Counted from the first letter of the stretch, positions 39,446 to 50,281 are shown. The stretch is DNA of 64,000 bases from Pseudoalteromonas spongiae UST010723-006 (GCF_000238255.3 NZ_CP011039.1:2529001-2593000); one strand, 5' to 3'. The notes: generated from the sequence alone by a model not told the origin. Numbers and translations are program-made.

Positions 39446-42400
39446 TCTGACCTCCTAATACCGCAAGGCTTGCTTCTAGCACCATCAAGCGGTCATTGAT
39501 CGCCTGCTTATAGTGTTCCACCTTGTTTGAACCATTTTCGTGATTAAACTTCTGAATCATCCTAATAACTTGAGGGAAGATGGCTTTCCAGTCTTCGAGC
39601 ACCTCTTTCCACTTTTTCAGCTCTTGTCCACTTATCTTGTGCAGTAACTTCAATGGGTCATTACTCTCTTTAAGCCCTAACACTGATTTAGGGGTATCCG
39701 AAGTTACGATTTTTTGTAACTCCTTCACCTTGCTACGCACTGTTTTAAGCTGAACATGGTAATTAGGTCTCATCTCGTCCGGGATCTGTTTGTAAATCAG
39801 ATCTAACGACTCCAACAGTTCTGTTAACTGTGCTTTGGTCTCTGTTCCATCCAGATACTCAGCAAACAGTTGCGCCTCGGTTTTTAACTCTCGAACAATA
39901 GGCAGCAAGTCGGAAGTGCTACTTGGTACTTCACTCACCTGCTTAAAGGTACCTTGGAAATCAATTGGGTGGATCGCATTATTCGCGCCCACAGAGACAG
40001 TACGTAACCACTTGGCACGGTTGCTGTCCCAACCTTCAAGCCATCTGTTCAGCACGTCTTTGTGTCTATCGTTTATCGGATCGGCAAGTTTATCCCTGAT
40101 ATGCTCTGAACTAAGTACAAGGTTACTGAGCCTTTGAGATTTAGCCGATAAATCAACGCCAAGATTTTTTGCTAACGCAATTTGTTGCGCCAAAGACCCG
40201 ACACCCGATTGTTTAGCGACTTTCAGGCAAGTTTGCATCGCCGCTGGCACCCATTTCCGCGCAAACTCTTGGTAATGAATGTAATCATCAAAACCTTCTG
40301 GGTAGCCCCACCCTTTTGCTTGACCTGCTTTGGATTTTTCCGTCGGATTATTTTCTGCAAAGCGCAAAATGGCCAACATTTGCCTTTTCAACTCCATTGA
40401 CTCTAATGCGTCTGATAACTCTTTATCTGCAAAAGCATTCACTACCTTCTTGTTGGAGTTGTTCGTCGCCGAACCCGGAACACCAATATTGATAATCGAG
40501 CGCTCTTTTAGAGCGAATTCAAGCAAGCTTTTATTCTCTTGTGCCCCCCATTTTTTCGACTTATCAACGGAGTAGTCTGCGAAAGCTTTATGCTGTTCCA
40601 GCATTTGGTACAGGCCTTGTCGCAACTGATTACTCAACCCCTGATCTAACTGCGCTGTACCCGCAAACCACTCTTCCACTTTTCTCTTCAAGGGATCTTG
40701 CGCAGGGGTCTGCTTGGGTTCCGTTTTTTTGGTTGGTGTCGGTATTTCCTTTCTAGATGGAACAGGCGTTGGGGGTGTTTCGACGACCGTAATTTTCCCA
40801 GTAGACTCCACGGTAGCATCTTCTTCGAACATTGATGCATCTAGACCAAATATTTGCGCTTGCCCTTTACTTACCTGCGCAAGGTTATCCTTGACGGTAT
40901 CCGCATCCGTATACAAGGACATAAAGCCGACAAGTCGCTTCGCCATCTCGGGATTAGAAACGTTGAGTAAGATTTGCTGCGCTGTTTCGTCATGACGAAA
41001 TTCATTTAGCTGGCCTTCGAACCAAGCACTCGGATAGCGTCCTTCTTGGAAACTCTTGTTGTGATCACGAAGTATGGCCAACAACACATGTTGAATCGCG
41101 ACGCGTGGATTGAAGCGGGGACGACCACCACTAAACACATGCTTTTGAGCCAGTTTTAAAATAGCCTGTCTATTGTAAGGAAACAGCGAAATACCACTTG
41201 GAGAGCAACCAAAATCTTTAAGTATTTTGCCATCAGCGTCGCTTAGTTCTTGGTTCCAAGCAGGGATACCTTCACTGACTTTCGTTTCATCTGCAAACTT
41301 CGCAATACCTTCTAAGCCATGACGGGCTGCGTTGATATATCTTGCGCAAAAATCCAGAACATCGTCACCGGTAAAAGCCAACTCAGGAAACTGCCGAATA
41401 TCATTATCTGACGGCAAACGCCATTCATAGGTTCCGCGTGTCCAAATGGTACTTCTATGGCTTTGATAGCTTTCCAGACCATCTGTCGCAGCAATGACAG
41501 ATTTCATCTTACACAAAACCTGTACGCCGTCGTTCTGATCTTGTTCCAACAAACTTTCAATCAAAACGTCATCAATTGCGGAAATCGCAGCCAGATCTTC
41601 CACCAGCACAACCAGTGTTTTATTTTCAGCCAAGAGGTACTTACGGATTTCTTTAAACAAATCCTGGAAGTTACCGGTACTAAACTGGAACAAGCGGTTA
41701 AACATAAGCTTACATGCCCGTTCAATCGCTTGGTTGGTAACAACCGCTGCCATTTTGCGTTTAGACTCATCAGACTCTAACTGCAGGTTTGCGTATGCAT
41801 TTTTCGCCTGGCTACCAAGATGAACAGAAACTTCTTCACTGGAAGAAAACAAAAAGTCGTTTTCAGACAAGTCAAAATGTTCATCAAGCAGATCTGCATA
41901 ACTCTTACTTTCGATTAATCGCGAAACTCGGTTATTGATAACCGATTTTGGTCCTGAGAATTTCGCCTTAATATGTGGGTCAGCGAAAAAATGATCGAGT
42001 TGCGTGGCAAAATTAATTTGATCCCGGATTTCGGCTTTCTTTTCAGCCGTTAGCTTCCCTTCTGCCTGAAGGGAACGCCCTTCATTTTTAAGCTGTCCTG
42101 GTTGAGCTTTTAACGCCTCATTGATGTGCGTAAACAGTAAGTCTCGGGTCGTTTCCTCGCTTAGTGAATTACTCACCTGACCAATACGCTCGCGGGCTTG
42201 CTCGAAAACCTCGCCATCTAGCCCCTTAAGCATGATATTTAGCACTTGCGAAAGGCTGGCATTTTTGGGAATACGAATAATGTGCCAGTTTTCTTCAATG
42301 GCCTTCGGATGCGTATTCGCAACGGCATGAAGCCAACGAATAAGGTGCGACTTTCCGCTGCCCGACTCCCCCAACAACGGGATGATGTCGTTCGTGTGAA

Positions 42401-42581
42401 GCAATCTCTCTAACAGGTCTTGCTGGGTTCTCACTTCAGGCGTCTGGGTGCCATAATCGGTTGAAATCAATTTTGTCGGATGGTGAACAGCAACCAGAAG
42501 TTTATCGCTTAATCGCTCTGCTTCACTTTGAATACAATTATGAACGTTGGCTTCGGTTGGCCAGTAAGATTGAAGACTCAT
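39435..42581 (-). CDS. dpdH: DpdH, P-loop ATPase
   Basis: 1048 residues. Walker A GESGSGKS at 71-78 and a Walker B-like LVVLVEDL at 323-330 show an ATPase of the STAND/AAA kind. A Thr/Pro/Lys-rich linker (TVVETPPTPVPSRKEIPTP...) near 620-660 joins it to a helical C-terminal half. The protein probably senses or loads DNA in the restriction complex (inference). TAATG coupling with dpdG upstream and 11-base overlap with the 244-residue gene downstream. Confidence 0.85.
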   Translation of the reverse strand: MSLQSYWPTEANVHNCIQSEAERLSDKLLVAVHHPTKLISTDYGTQTPEVRTQQDLLERLLHTNDIIPLLGESGSGKSHLIRWLHAVANTHPKAIEENWHIIRIPKNASLSQVLNIMLKGLDGEVFEQARERIGQVSNSLSEETTRDLLFTHINEALKAQPGQLKNEGRSLQAEGKLTAEKKAEIRDQINFATQLDHFFADPHIKAKFSGPKSVINNRVSRLIESKSYADLLDEHFDLSENDFLFSSSEEVSVHLGSQAKNAYANLQLESDESKRKMAAVVTNQAIERACKLMFNRLFQFSTGNFQDLFKEIRKYLLAENKTLVVLVEDLAAISAIDDVLIESLLEQDQNDGVQVLCKMKSVIAATDGLESYQSHRSTIWTRGTYEWRLPSDNDIRQFPELAFTGDDVLDFCARYINAARHGLEGIAKFADETKVSEGIPAWNQELSDADGKILKDFGCSPSGISLFPYNRQAILKLAQKHVFSGGRPRFNPRVAIQHVLLAILRDHNKSFQEGRYPSAWFEGQLNEFRHDETAQQILLNVSNPEMAKRLVGFMSLYTDADTVKDNLAQVSKGQAQIFGLDASMFEEDATVESTGKITVVETPPTPVPSRKEIPTPTKKTEPKQTPAQDPLKRKVEEWFAGTAQLDQGLSNQLRQGLYQMLEQHKAFADYSVDKSKKWGAQENKSLLEFALKERSIINIGVPGSATNNSNKKVVNAFADKELSDALESMELKRQMLAILRFAENNPTEKSKAGQAKGWGYPEGFDDYIHYQEFARKWVPAAMQTCLKVAKQSGVGSLAQQIALAKNLGVDLSAKSQRLSNLVLSSEHIRDKLADPINDRHKDVLNRWLEGWDSNRAKWLRTVSVGANNAIHPIDFQGTFKQVSEVPSSTSDLLPIVRELKTEAQLFAEYLDGTETKAQLTELLESLDLIYKQIPDEMRPNYHVQLKTVRSKVKELQKIVTSDTPKSVLGLKESNDPLKLLHKISGQELKKWKEVLEDWKAIFPQVIRMIQKFNHENGSNKVEHYKQAINDRLMVLEASLAVLGGQNES

Positions 42582-43582
42582 TACGCCACCTCACCAACAA
42601 ATTGAATGTGTGTCACTTGCTTTACCGCAGATGTAGGTAGATTTAAATCAAAGCGCACCGTACTGTCTGAGCGCACTTCCAGCCGAAGCAGTTTCATATT
42701 TTCAAGCCGGAACAAGGCTAAGCTCAACGCAGATGACATTAGCACATTACCATCGTTAAAGTTCATAGAAGGTCGCTTTGTGTTCAAATAGTTAGGTAGC
42801 GCTTCTTGATAAGGCCCAGTATCAAAGATTGGAAGTATGCGGTTTAACTTGTCCAGAAACTCCTGAATTGACAAGGCCGACTGGCCTTTAAAAATGTCAT
42901 TCAAGTACCACATCACGAATCGTGTTGGGTCAACAATATATGTATCTTTTCCTACGACCTCCAAAAAGCCGAGAAGGTGGCCATAATCCATAACACCGGC
43001 TTCTTCTGACTTGTTGAAAGTAATTCTCACGTCGCCACTTTGAACGGCACCCGACATCATTTCACGGGCTTTACTTTGGGTAAGAAAATTCTGGCTTTGA
43101 AAGTTAGATTCTTCCTGATGCAGAAAAAAGCACATTGCAAAAACAAAGGTACTGAAATCCCGCGATAGTTCAGCATTATTTCGGAATTCTTCCAGCGTAA
43201 TGTGCAGGTTTCCATCAGGGTAGTAATGCCGAGAGATCACATCCAAAACTCGTTTCGGTAAATTCCGATGCGTCGCCGAAAGATCATTGCATTGGTAACC
43301 TTTTTCGCCATTCTCAATAGTTGTCGAATCCCACAAGCCGTATTCAGACCAAAAGTCTAGCGACTCCGTCATTTTATCTTTTGCGTTGGTGTTTATGCTG
43401 TAGGTACCCGCTTCATTTTTCTCTTTTCTCAAATAGAGAGACTCTGGCATTGCAGCCCCTAACAATTGAGAACGCGGAAAGTATTTACCCAGATTTTTGG
43501 TGCTGTATTTCGCCAGCAATTCATCTATGAGCAGCAGAGTCGGGATATGGCTGCCTCGGTTTGCATTATTTATGATTGCCAT
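42581..43582 (-). CDS. dpdG: DpdG, Dpd restriction-block protein
   Basis: 333 residues from the ATG at 43582 (MAIINNANRGSHIPTLLLID), two bases after the dpdF stop. A longer frame would overlap dpdF by 55 bases and begins with an atypical leader, so it is not used. No catalytic motif recognised; helical with a winged-helix-like middle. Named from its place between RecQ-like DpdF and ATPase DpdH, as in the described Dpd clusters. Its role is not known. Confidence 0.7.
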   Translation of the reverse strand: MAIINNANRGSHIPTLLLIDELLAKYSTKNLGKYFPRSQLLGAAMPESLYLRKEKNEAGTYSINTNAKDKMTESLDFWSEYGLWDSTTIENGEKGYQCNDLSATHRNLPKRVLDVISRHYYPDGNLHITLEEFRNNAELSRDFSTFVFAMCFFLHQEESNFQSQNFLTQSKAREMMSGAVQSGDVRITFNKSEEAGVMDYGHLLGFLEVVGKDTYIVDPTRFVMWYLNDIFKGQSALSIQEFLDKLNRILPIFDTGPYQEALPNYLNTKRPSMNFNDGNVLMSSALSLALFRLENMKLLRLEVRSDSTVRFDLNLPTSAVKQVTHIQFVGEVA

Positions 43583-43584
43583 AA

Positions 43585-45996
43585 TTATGAACTCACTATG
43601 TTGGCCAATGGTTGTATGGAGTTGTCCGACTCCCACCATTTACGATAAGGATGATCAGGGTCATTAAGTTGCGCATTCGCGACAAAAATATTCGAGTGCT
43701 TTTCTAACCACTCATCCGGTAACTTTGGTGCTGCTGGGCCGCTAACATCGTCTTGAATGATAAACTTCGGGTAATCGTGAAGCGCGCATTTGTCTTTTAA
43801 ATAGTCTGAAAGCGGGGCATAAAACCAAACAAGATATTTGAGTTGTTTTAAATAAGGCTCAGCGTTTTTCAGGAACTGTTCTGAACACACGAGCATAGAA
43901 ACTTTGCCATCAATCAGCGCTTGCCTGAATGCTTTAACAATACTTTCTAGTGTGTAAGGTGAATATTCAAAATAAAACAAGCTATTTTCAGGGAAATCTT
44001 CAAATGGCTTTGTTACACGGACACTCTGACCTACGAGAGAAAGTCGCTCGGGAGTATTATTAACCACATCACAGGCCCCACATACCTTATCCGGCATGTA
44101 CCCGTCTAATTGGTAGCTTTTTTGCAATACATCGCAAAGTTGGGTTTGGTCATTTAGCCATTCCAGTAGATCTTTGAATCGCTGGCGTTCTATTTGAATT
44201 TCTCGCTTACGATGAGGGCCAACAATGCTGTCCCAAGTATCCTCAACCACATGCCGATCATGCCTGATTTCGACCAAAACTTTGCTGGAGAAATCTTTCC
44301 AAAATTCGGGTTGATCTTCATGTTCGCTCGGTAGACCAGATACATCAGGATAGGAGAGGCGTATCAAACCTGCGCGCTGCATCATTAGCAGTGTTTTCCA
44401 GTTCCAATTCTCATTCGCTTCAGTGTAGCGTTCGATATGACTAGCCTGCGCTGTCACACGGATCTGGTAGATGTTTTCAGACACCTCTGTTTTGCTCTTC
44501 CACATTGCCTGCCAGCGAGCATGACCCAATTCCGTGCTAATTTTTTTATTTTGGTTTCTACGATTCAACTGATTTGCATGGTAAATCACTTCACAATATG
44601 CCGCTTTACCATCACGTCCGCTTCGGCCAATTTCTTGATAAAAGGCATCAATGTTCTCGCTAATACCCGCATGGATAACCGTGCGTACATCACTTTTATC
44701 CATACCAACGCCGAATGCTGATGTCGCTACAATAATATCGACACCATTTTCACTCCAATCACGAATGACGCGATTTCTTTCGTCATCACCCGTGTCACCG
44801 GTAAATAAGCGTATTCGCGCAATGTCTAGTTCAGATAAACGATTGTAAAGGTCTGTACAGTCTGATTTTGTCGCGCCATATACGATCAGCGGTTTAGGGC
44901 TAGATAGTACTTTGCCGATAATTTCGTCAAAATAGGTGCCCTCAGGTACTTTTGTCTTTCGTGTAATCGGTTCTGGGCGTAAAAATGCACCATTAACTAA
45001 AACGGGAGGCTTTTGGGGTTGACCAAAAAGTGTAGTGATAGTCGTTAATGTTTGTTCAGAGAAGGTCGCGGAAAGAAAAACAGTCCTAAACACCCCGCCC
45101 ATTTGCCTTAACGTACTCAATAATGCACCGACTTTTTGAAATTCAGGGCGGAATGACTCTCCCCACGTATCAATTAGGTGGGCTTCATCAAAAACCACAT
45201 TCTTCAGCTTTTGCGATTTTGCCACTTTAAACAGTGTTGGTAGAAGACCGCCTACCAAAGACTCAGGTGAGACAAACAATACCCATTGTTGGCCTGACAA
45301 AATGTCCGCTTTGATACGCGCTTTTACTTCCGGTCTAAGATCGCCCCGCCAGGCATATTCTGGCGCAGCAGGAAAACCCATATTTTGAACAAAGGTTTTC
45401 ATTCTCCGAGCCTGATCTAACGCAAGCGCCGTCGTTGGCACAACAACGATGTTTAACTCATCCGTTTTGGAAAATGCCGTCAACGCCTCTGTCACTAGGG
45501 TTTTTCCACACCCTGTGGGTAGATTAACGATAACTGTCGTATCAATCTCTGAAGAAAGTGCTGTTCTCACCGCTTCCTGCTGAGCCTGACTGGTATAAGT
45601 CGAATACGGCAAATTTAGGTTTTTCAGGATCGGATCATGCTTAGGCTCTTCGGAATAACGCTTCCTCTTTAGCGCATAAACGGGCTTTATATAATCTGAT
45701 AACGCCTTTTGATTCAAAACTACTGACATCGATGCCGCATCAAACTCCAACCCACATTTCGAAGCGGTCTTAATCTGCTCTAAGGTCGGTCTGATCCCAA
45801 AAAAAAGGCTGGATTCGTTACCCTTGTTATCACCCGCGAGCAGATCTTTAACCAGATACCAAAACTCATTGAGACTCAAATTAGAAGATTCTAAAGCTTG
45901 CACTAGTCGACTCTTAAACTGCGTCTCGTTAAACACGGCAATATTACTAAGAAGTTCCGATTTCTTTTCTAATGGGTAAAAGTCCCAAAAGCGCAT
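43585..45996 (-). CDS. dpdF: DpdF, RecQ-like helicase
   Basis: 803 residues. Walker A TGCGKT at 161-166, DEAH at 270-273 followed by LIDTWGESFRPEF as in RecQ, the motif III SATFSEQTL, and GRSGRDGK near 460 define a RecQ-family SF2 helicase. The extra 160-residue N-terminal part and 330-residue C-terminal part are not RecQ-like. The start ATG overlaps the dpdE stop (TAATG), so translation is coupled. Thought to act in restriction of DNA without the 7-deazaguanine mark. Confidence 0.9.
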   Translation of the reverse strand: MRFWDFYPLEKKSELLSNIAVFNETQFKSRLVQALESSNLSLNEFWYLVKDLLAGDNKGNESSLFFGIRPTLEQIKTASKCGLEFDAASMSVVLNQKALSDYIKPVYALKRKRYSEEPKHDPILKNLNLPYSTYTSQAQQEAVRTALSSEIDTTVIVNLPTGCGKTLVTEALTAFSKTDELNIVVVPTTALALDQARRMKTFVQNMGFPAAPEYAWRGDLRPEVKARIKADILSGQQWVLFVSPESLVGGLLPTLFKVAKSQKLKNVVFDEAHLIDTWGESFRPEFQKVGALLSTLRQMGGVFRTVFLSATFSEQTLTTITTLFGQPQKPPVLVNGAFLRPEPITRKTKVPEGTYFDEIIGKVLSSPKPLIVYGATKSDCTDLYNRLSELDIARIRLFTGDTGDDERNRVIRDWSENGVDIIVATSAFGVGMDKSDVRTVIHAGISENIDAFYQEIGRSGRDGKAAYCEVIYHANQLNRRNQNKKISTELGHARWQAMWKSKTEVSENIYQIRVTAQASHIERYTEANENWNWKTLLMMQRAGLIRLSYPDVSGLPSEHEDQPEFWKDFSSKVLVEIRHDRHVVEDTWDSIVGPHRKREIQIERQRFKDLLEWLNDQTQLCDVLQKSYQLDGYMPDKVCGACDVVNNTPERLSLVGQSVRVTKPFEDFPENSLFYFEYSPYTLESIVKAFRQALIDGKVSMLVCSEQFLKNAEPYLKQLKYLVWFYAPLSDYLKDKCALHDYPKFIIQDDVSGPAAPKLPDEWLEKHSNIFVANAQLNDPDHPYRKWWESDNSIQPLANIVSS

Positions 45997-48900
45997 TACG
46001 ACCCCCCCCCAAACAGGAGTACATACTTGAGGGTTAAAAGCGTGGCTTTTGCGGTGATATCCCCAACCGATTCCGCGCCGTCATAAAACGACCGTATAGC
46101 GTCTGATTTACTCGCTTCATAAACCGAATCCAGCGCAGAAACAAAACGTGTTCTATCAATTTTCCCTTCAACTAACGCCCAAATATCAACAAGTTCCTGC
46201 CCCCCAGCAATCGTGATATTTTCATCTTTATAATCAATAAGTTGGTCACCATGATATACGCGTGTGCCGCCTTTGCTATATGGTGCTGCAATCAATGTAT
46301 TGATGATAGGTGTTGATTCTTGCTGAGCAGTTTCTGTATACACCGCAGAAATGACGGTAGGAGGCGCCACAGAGTCCATTGCAATCTGCTCTGATTTCGA
46401 TGAACTTTCTGCTTCAACTAACCATTGAGGGATAAAAAACAATTTCGGCTCGATGTTCCCCCCAATCTGACGGATTATTGCACTGCTGTTTCCAAATGGA
46501 GATGATTTGGAAACATCCGCTATAGCGTCTACAAATGGTTGACCATACCTTAGAGGGTAACTTCCATTTTCAACACAACGTCTCCTCGAAAACGATAGTA
46601 CGCGGGTTACTGGTGCTATGTAGGACGAAGACTCAATATCGATGCCGACAATACATTTACTTAGCAAGGTTGAAGAGCTTAATTTTGTTCTTCCTGACTG
46701 AAAGCGAAAACGGTATAGGTCTTCCCCTTCTTTTTTTCTATCAAAGAGAACACCTTCTGTAATCCAATGACTTATCGCGCCAGACTCTTCAAATACTTCG
46801 TCAGATTGACGCATCTGGGCTAAAACCTTTTCGGCTTTTTCAGCATCCAGATCAATGGTCGCCAATTTCGCAATGATTTCTCTGCTTCGATAGATATCTT
46901 TTGTGCACTTTTGCAAGTCACCAATCGCAGACTCTAAAGCTGCGTAGCCGTTACTACGAATATCTGGCCAGATCTGTTGCTCAAGTTTCAGGTCTATCTC
47001 ATCTTGAATGTTGGCGCGATAGTACTCGAAACAGCCTACCCCCTCTTTCAATACTTCAATCCACTTGCTGTAAAAAGTGTCTCGCGCCGGTGCCAGAATA
47101 AATGTATCAATAGGGCTAACACCAGTTGATAAAGCACTATAACGATTCAAACGACCATTTCGCTGCTCTAATCGGCTAAGCAAAATAGGCATGCTGTAAT
47201 GAACCGACAGACGCTTTTTACCTTGCAGGTTTAAGCCATCTTCCCCTTTTTCGTCACACACCAAGACGCGTATTTCATCATCTGAGTTGAATGCAATCAC
47301 ATCTTTGTCATTATGCCGTTCTACACCTACATTTAGTTGCGCAGATAAATACTCGCATACGTTGTCCGCTGTCTGCTTTTCGCCACAGAAAATAACCGCT
47401 TTGCCGTTTTCATTCGCTGTCAGCCATCCACCCACAGCTTCGCTCAGTGAAGCATTTTTTTGGATTTGCTCATCGTTGGTCTGTGCCAACATGTGCTGCC
47501 AATGCTCAATCTCTATCTCTGATAGCGTATTGTCTGCCAAATACGTCTTAATTTTGCTCGCGAAACACAATGGGCTTGTCAGCAGTGCCTCTGACCATTG
47601 CTTAAAATCAGAGACGGGTAATGCGAGAAATGACGCTTGATCAAAAACAGCTTCACTGCGGTATTGCTCAAAATGTTCATCCAGATAAGCGCCTTCTTCT
47701 GGTGCGCGCCAATGAATCAACTCAGCAGGATTCAAGCCAGGAAAAAGGGCTTCAATCTCGCTGTGTTGCGCCGTCTCGAAGCCTGTTGCACGTGAATTTC
47801 GCAACATTCTGTAATCGTAGAGATACTTTCGCCCGATATGTTCGGAAAGCGCTTTGACTGATTGATCACGAGCAACTAAGTCTATGCTATCTGCGAACAT
47901 ATCCACCAACGGTCTCAAGAGCTCAATCAGTTGCTGTAACTCATCGTCTTGCAAATTTAAACTTTCGAGATCATCTAGCGCAGCATCAATTAAACCATCA
48001 TCGTTCTCCGCCTTGAAAAGGCGATATATTTCTCTAAGACGTCCCTGCTGCGGTAACGTTTTATTAAATGTTTCAATGGCTTGGTTGTTGAGCGGAAAAT
48101 GCTGGCTATTCAGTAAATGCAGAAGAGCAAAATATGCCGATCTATGCCCTGCCATTGGCGTTCCCGTCAATAACAAGGTGATATCCGCTTGGTGGGAAAG
48201 ATCGGCAATAGCATCAAACAGCGCTTCCTCCTTGAACTTTCCGCTAAAAGGGAAACTTGAGAGCTGGTGTGCTTCATCCACAACGACCATGGAGGGGACA
48301 TCAGAATACATAAGCGCTTCGGCAAAAGAGCAAATTTGGATTTTAGGCTCTTCGTCTTCAGATTCAGTATTCAGCAGGTCGCCAAGATGAAATCGCGTTG
48401 ATAACTCAGATTGCCATTGCCCAACTAAGGGGCCTGGTACCAAAACCAACACTCGACTGTCATGCCCACACTCAAGGACATGCTGGCGAATGATAAAACC
48501 GGCCTCTATTGTTTTACCTAAACCGACCTCATCACATAACAAGTATTTTTTTTCTGTGTCTTTGAGTACTTCGTAGACAACAGCGAGTTGGTGCTTTTCT
48601 AGCTCTACGGAACTTGAAATCAATGAAGAGATGGAACGACAAGCCCGTCTTTGTTCATAGTAGGCTTGGTAGAATGCAGACAACGCCCCGCAAATATAAG
48701 GAGATGACGTCGCTCGTCCTTTTAGATATTCATAGGGATTGTATTCACTTTCTGGATGAGCATTAGGGACAAACAACTCAGTAAAATCAAAAACATCACG
48801 CATACTACTAGAGAAAGTAACCAGCGCTTGATTGCCAGGTCTTTCACCATCATAGTGACCCATTTTCCATGTTTGTGAATTGGGAAACTGAACGAATACC

Positions 48901-49091
48901 TCAGCTCTGACTCCCAAAGATGTAACTACCTCAAGATCACATAAAGCTACTTCCATAACATTTGCGTAAGGGGTCAGAGGAGAAGAAAAAAAGCCTATAG
49001 ACGCAGTCTTTAAATCATAATCGATAGATTTAACTTTACCCATACCTTTAAAAACATAGGAAGCAGTTACTAAAGAGCCTATAACTATCAT
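45996..49091 (-). CDS. dpdE: DpdE, SNF2-family helicase/translocase
   Basis: 1031 residues. Motifs: DEVGLGKT at 187-194 (SNF2 Walker A), DEAH at 272-275 ([11 protein letters not shown]), TGTPM, and EDGLNLQG with [11 protein letters not shown] in the second RecA lobe. An N-terminal 130-residue extra domain may be SH3-like. The gene ends in a run of nine G (46002-46010) encoding Gly-Gly-Gly just before the stop and dpdF start. ATGA overlap with queC upstream. Probable DNA translocase of the restriction complex. Confidence 0.92.
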   Translation of the reverse strand: MIVIGSLVTASYVFKGMGKVKSIDYDLKTASIGFFSSPLTPYANVMEVALCDLEVVTSLGVRAEVFVQFPNSQTWKMGHYDGERPGNQALVTFSSSMRDVFDFTELFVPNAHPESEYNPYEYLKGRATSSPYICGALSAFYQAYYEQRRACRSISSLISSSVELEKHQLAVVYEVLKDTEKKYLLCDEVGLGKTIEAGFIIRQHVLECGHDSRVLVLVPGPLVGQWQSELSTRFHLGDLLNTESEDEEPKIQICSFAEALMYSDVPSMVVVDEAHQLSSFPFSGKFKEEALFDAIADLSHQADITLLLTGTPMAGHRSAYFALLHLLNSQHFPLNNQAIETFNKTLPQQGRLREIYRLFKAENDDGLIDAALDDLESLNLQDDELQQLIELLRPLVDMFADSIDLVARDQSVKALSEHIGRKYLYDYRMLRNSRATGFETAQHSEIEALFPGLNPAELIHWRAPEEGAYLDEHFEQYRSEAVFDQASFLALPVSDFKQWSEALLTSPLCFASKIKTYLADNTLSEIEIEHWQHMLAQTNDEQIQKNASLSEAVGGWLTANENGKAVIFCGEKQTADNVCEYLSAQLNVGVERHNDKDVIAFNSDDEIRVLVCDEKGEDGLNLQGKKRLSVHYSMPILLSRLEQRNGRLNRYSALSTGVSPIDTFILAPARDTFYSKWIEVLKEGVGCFEYYRANIQDEIDLKLEQQIWPDIRSNGYAALESAIGDLQKCTKDIYRSREIIAKLATIDLDAEKAEKVLAQMRQSDEVFEESGAISHWITEGVLFDRKKEGEDLYRFRFQSGRTKLSSSTLLSKCIVGIDIESSSYIAPVTRVLSFSRRRCVENGSYPLRYGQPFVDAIADVSKSSPFGNSSAIIRQIGGNIEPKLFFIPQWLVEAESSSKSEQIAMDSVAPPTVISAVYTETAQQESTPIINTLIAAPYSKGGTRVYHGDQLIDYKDENITIAGGQELVDIWALVEGKIDRTRFVSALDSVYEASKSDAIRSFYDGAESVGDITAKATLLTLKYVLLFGGGS
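46002..46010 (-). repeat. Poly-G tract (G9) at the dpdE/dpdF junction
   Basis: Nine consecutive G on the coding strand in the last codons of dpdE, three bases before its stop and the overlapping dpdF ATG. Slippage would alter the DpdE end and the coupling to dpdF. Confidence 0.9.
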
Positions 49092-49753
49092 TTCGAAGTT
49101 GAACCTTTACTGTTCAAATACTCTTCTAAACCACGCTTCCTAAGTAGGCAAGAAGGACAATCACCACATCCGTCGCCTATAACGCCATTGTAACAAGTTA
49201 ATGTTTCATTACGGATCAACTCTACACTCTGGTATTTATCGGCAAGACCCCATGTTTCAGCCTTGTTTAACCACATTAACGGGGTAGATATAACAATCTT
49301 TCTATCCAACCCTTTACACAATGTTTCTTGCATTAACTTAACAAACTCATCTCGGCAATCAGGATAGCCAGAAAAATCAGTCTCACATACGCCGGTAATG
49401 ACAATGTCGGCTTCTACTTGATATGCGTATACACCAGCAAGAGTTAAGAACAAAATATTGCGACCCGGAACAAACGTATTTGGTAACCCATTTTCCATAA
49501 GTTCATGAGAAACAGAGATATCTTCTTTAGTTAATGCTGAAACAGCTAGCTCGTTAAACATTGTTACATCTAGGACTTTATGGCTAGTAACATTCAATTT
49601 AGCCGCTAATGCCTTGGCTACTTCAATTTCTCGCTTATGTCGCTGCCCATAATCAAATGTAATAGCATGAACTTCATCATATAAATCCAATGCTTGAACA
49701 AGGCATGTTGTAGAATCTTGTCCACCACTAAAAACGACTACGGCTCTTGACAA
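49088..49753 (-). CDS. queC: 7-cyano-7-deazaguanine synthase, QueC (TTG start)
   Basis: 221 residues. QueC converts 7-carboxy-7-deazaguanine to preQ0 with ATP and ammonia. The PP-loop SGGQDS at 9-14 and the zinc Cys set C187, C196, C199, C202 are visible. The start is TTG (49751-49753) with AGGAG 8 bases upstream; no nearby in-frame ATG gives a complete PP loop. First gene of the minus-strand block and likely marks its promoter region. It supplies preQ0 to DpdA; a chromosomal queC for tRNA probably exists elsewhere. Confidence 0.94.
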   Translation of the reverse strand: MSRAVVVFSGGQDSTTCLVQALDLYDEVHAITFDYGQRHKREIEVAKALAAKLNVTSHKVLDVTMFNELAVSALTKEDISVSHELMENGLPNTFVPGRNILFLTLAGVYAYQVEADIVITGVCETDFSGYPDCRDEFVKLMQETLCKGLDRKIVISTPLMWLNKAETWGLADKYQSVELIRNETLTCYNGVIGDGCGDCPSCLLRKRGLEEYLNSKGSTSK

Positions 49754-50172
49754 TTCTATATCTCCTAATAATTACAATGCTGTTAATTTGCATTCAAAAG
49801 TGTTCCATCCTTTAGCCACTATTTTTACATTACATTTCAATTAATTGCTATTAATTTCATCTTTATTGTATGCACTTTGTTGATTCTATGACGCAGTAAT
49901 TTTCCATTATAGGTTCAGATAACATGGCGAAGATGAATTAGCCGAACTAGTGATGAGACTTTTCCTACTTCGAAAACAGCGTATTGTGTAAATTTCACTT
50001 AGCTTTGAAAATTTTTATCTATACTAACAAACAGATGTCAAAAATAATTAGTATAAACGTCTAGGTATTGATCTATTTTGTAATCTACAAACCAGAGAGT
50101 CGGACCAATAATTAAAGTACCTACGTTAACAAGAAAAGGGAAAAATAAGTTTCTATAACTCAAAACCAAAAA

Positions 50173-50197
50173 TGGTAGCGCAAGTGGTAGTTCAGTG
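50173..50197 (+). repeat. Right subterminal 25-base repeat
   Basis: Partner of 15263-15287 (21 of 25 identical). Just past it, GGACGACATTG at 50210-50220 is the exact reverse complement of 15321-15331. Confidence 0.6.
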
Positions 50198-50281
50198 TTA
50201 ATCTTGCCAGGACGACATTGCTAAAAGGCTTGATTTTATTGGGCTGCAGAGGCGCTCTGGATATTGTTCTTCGTTGAGTTC

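Noticed and set aside
43583..43639. N-terminal extension of dpdG (MVGVGQLHTTIGQ...)
   Set aside because: Would overlap dpdF by 55 bases; the internal ATG at 43582 directly after the dpdF stop fits operon spacing.
49754..49900. preQ1 riboswitch upstream of queC
   Set aside because: Searched the minus-strand leader for the preQ1-I core and found no match.
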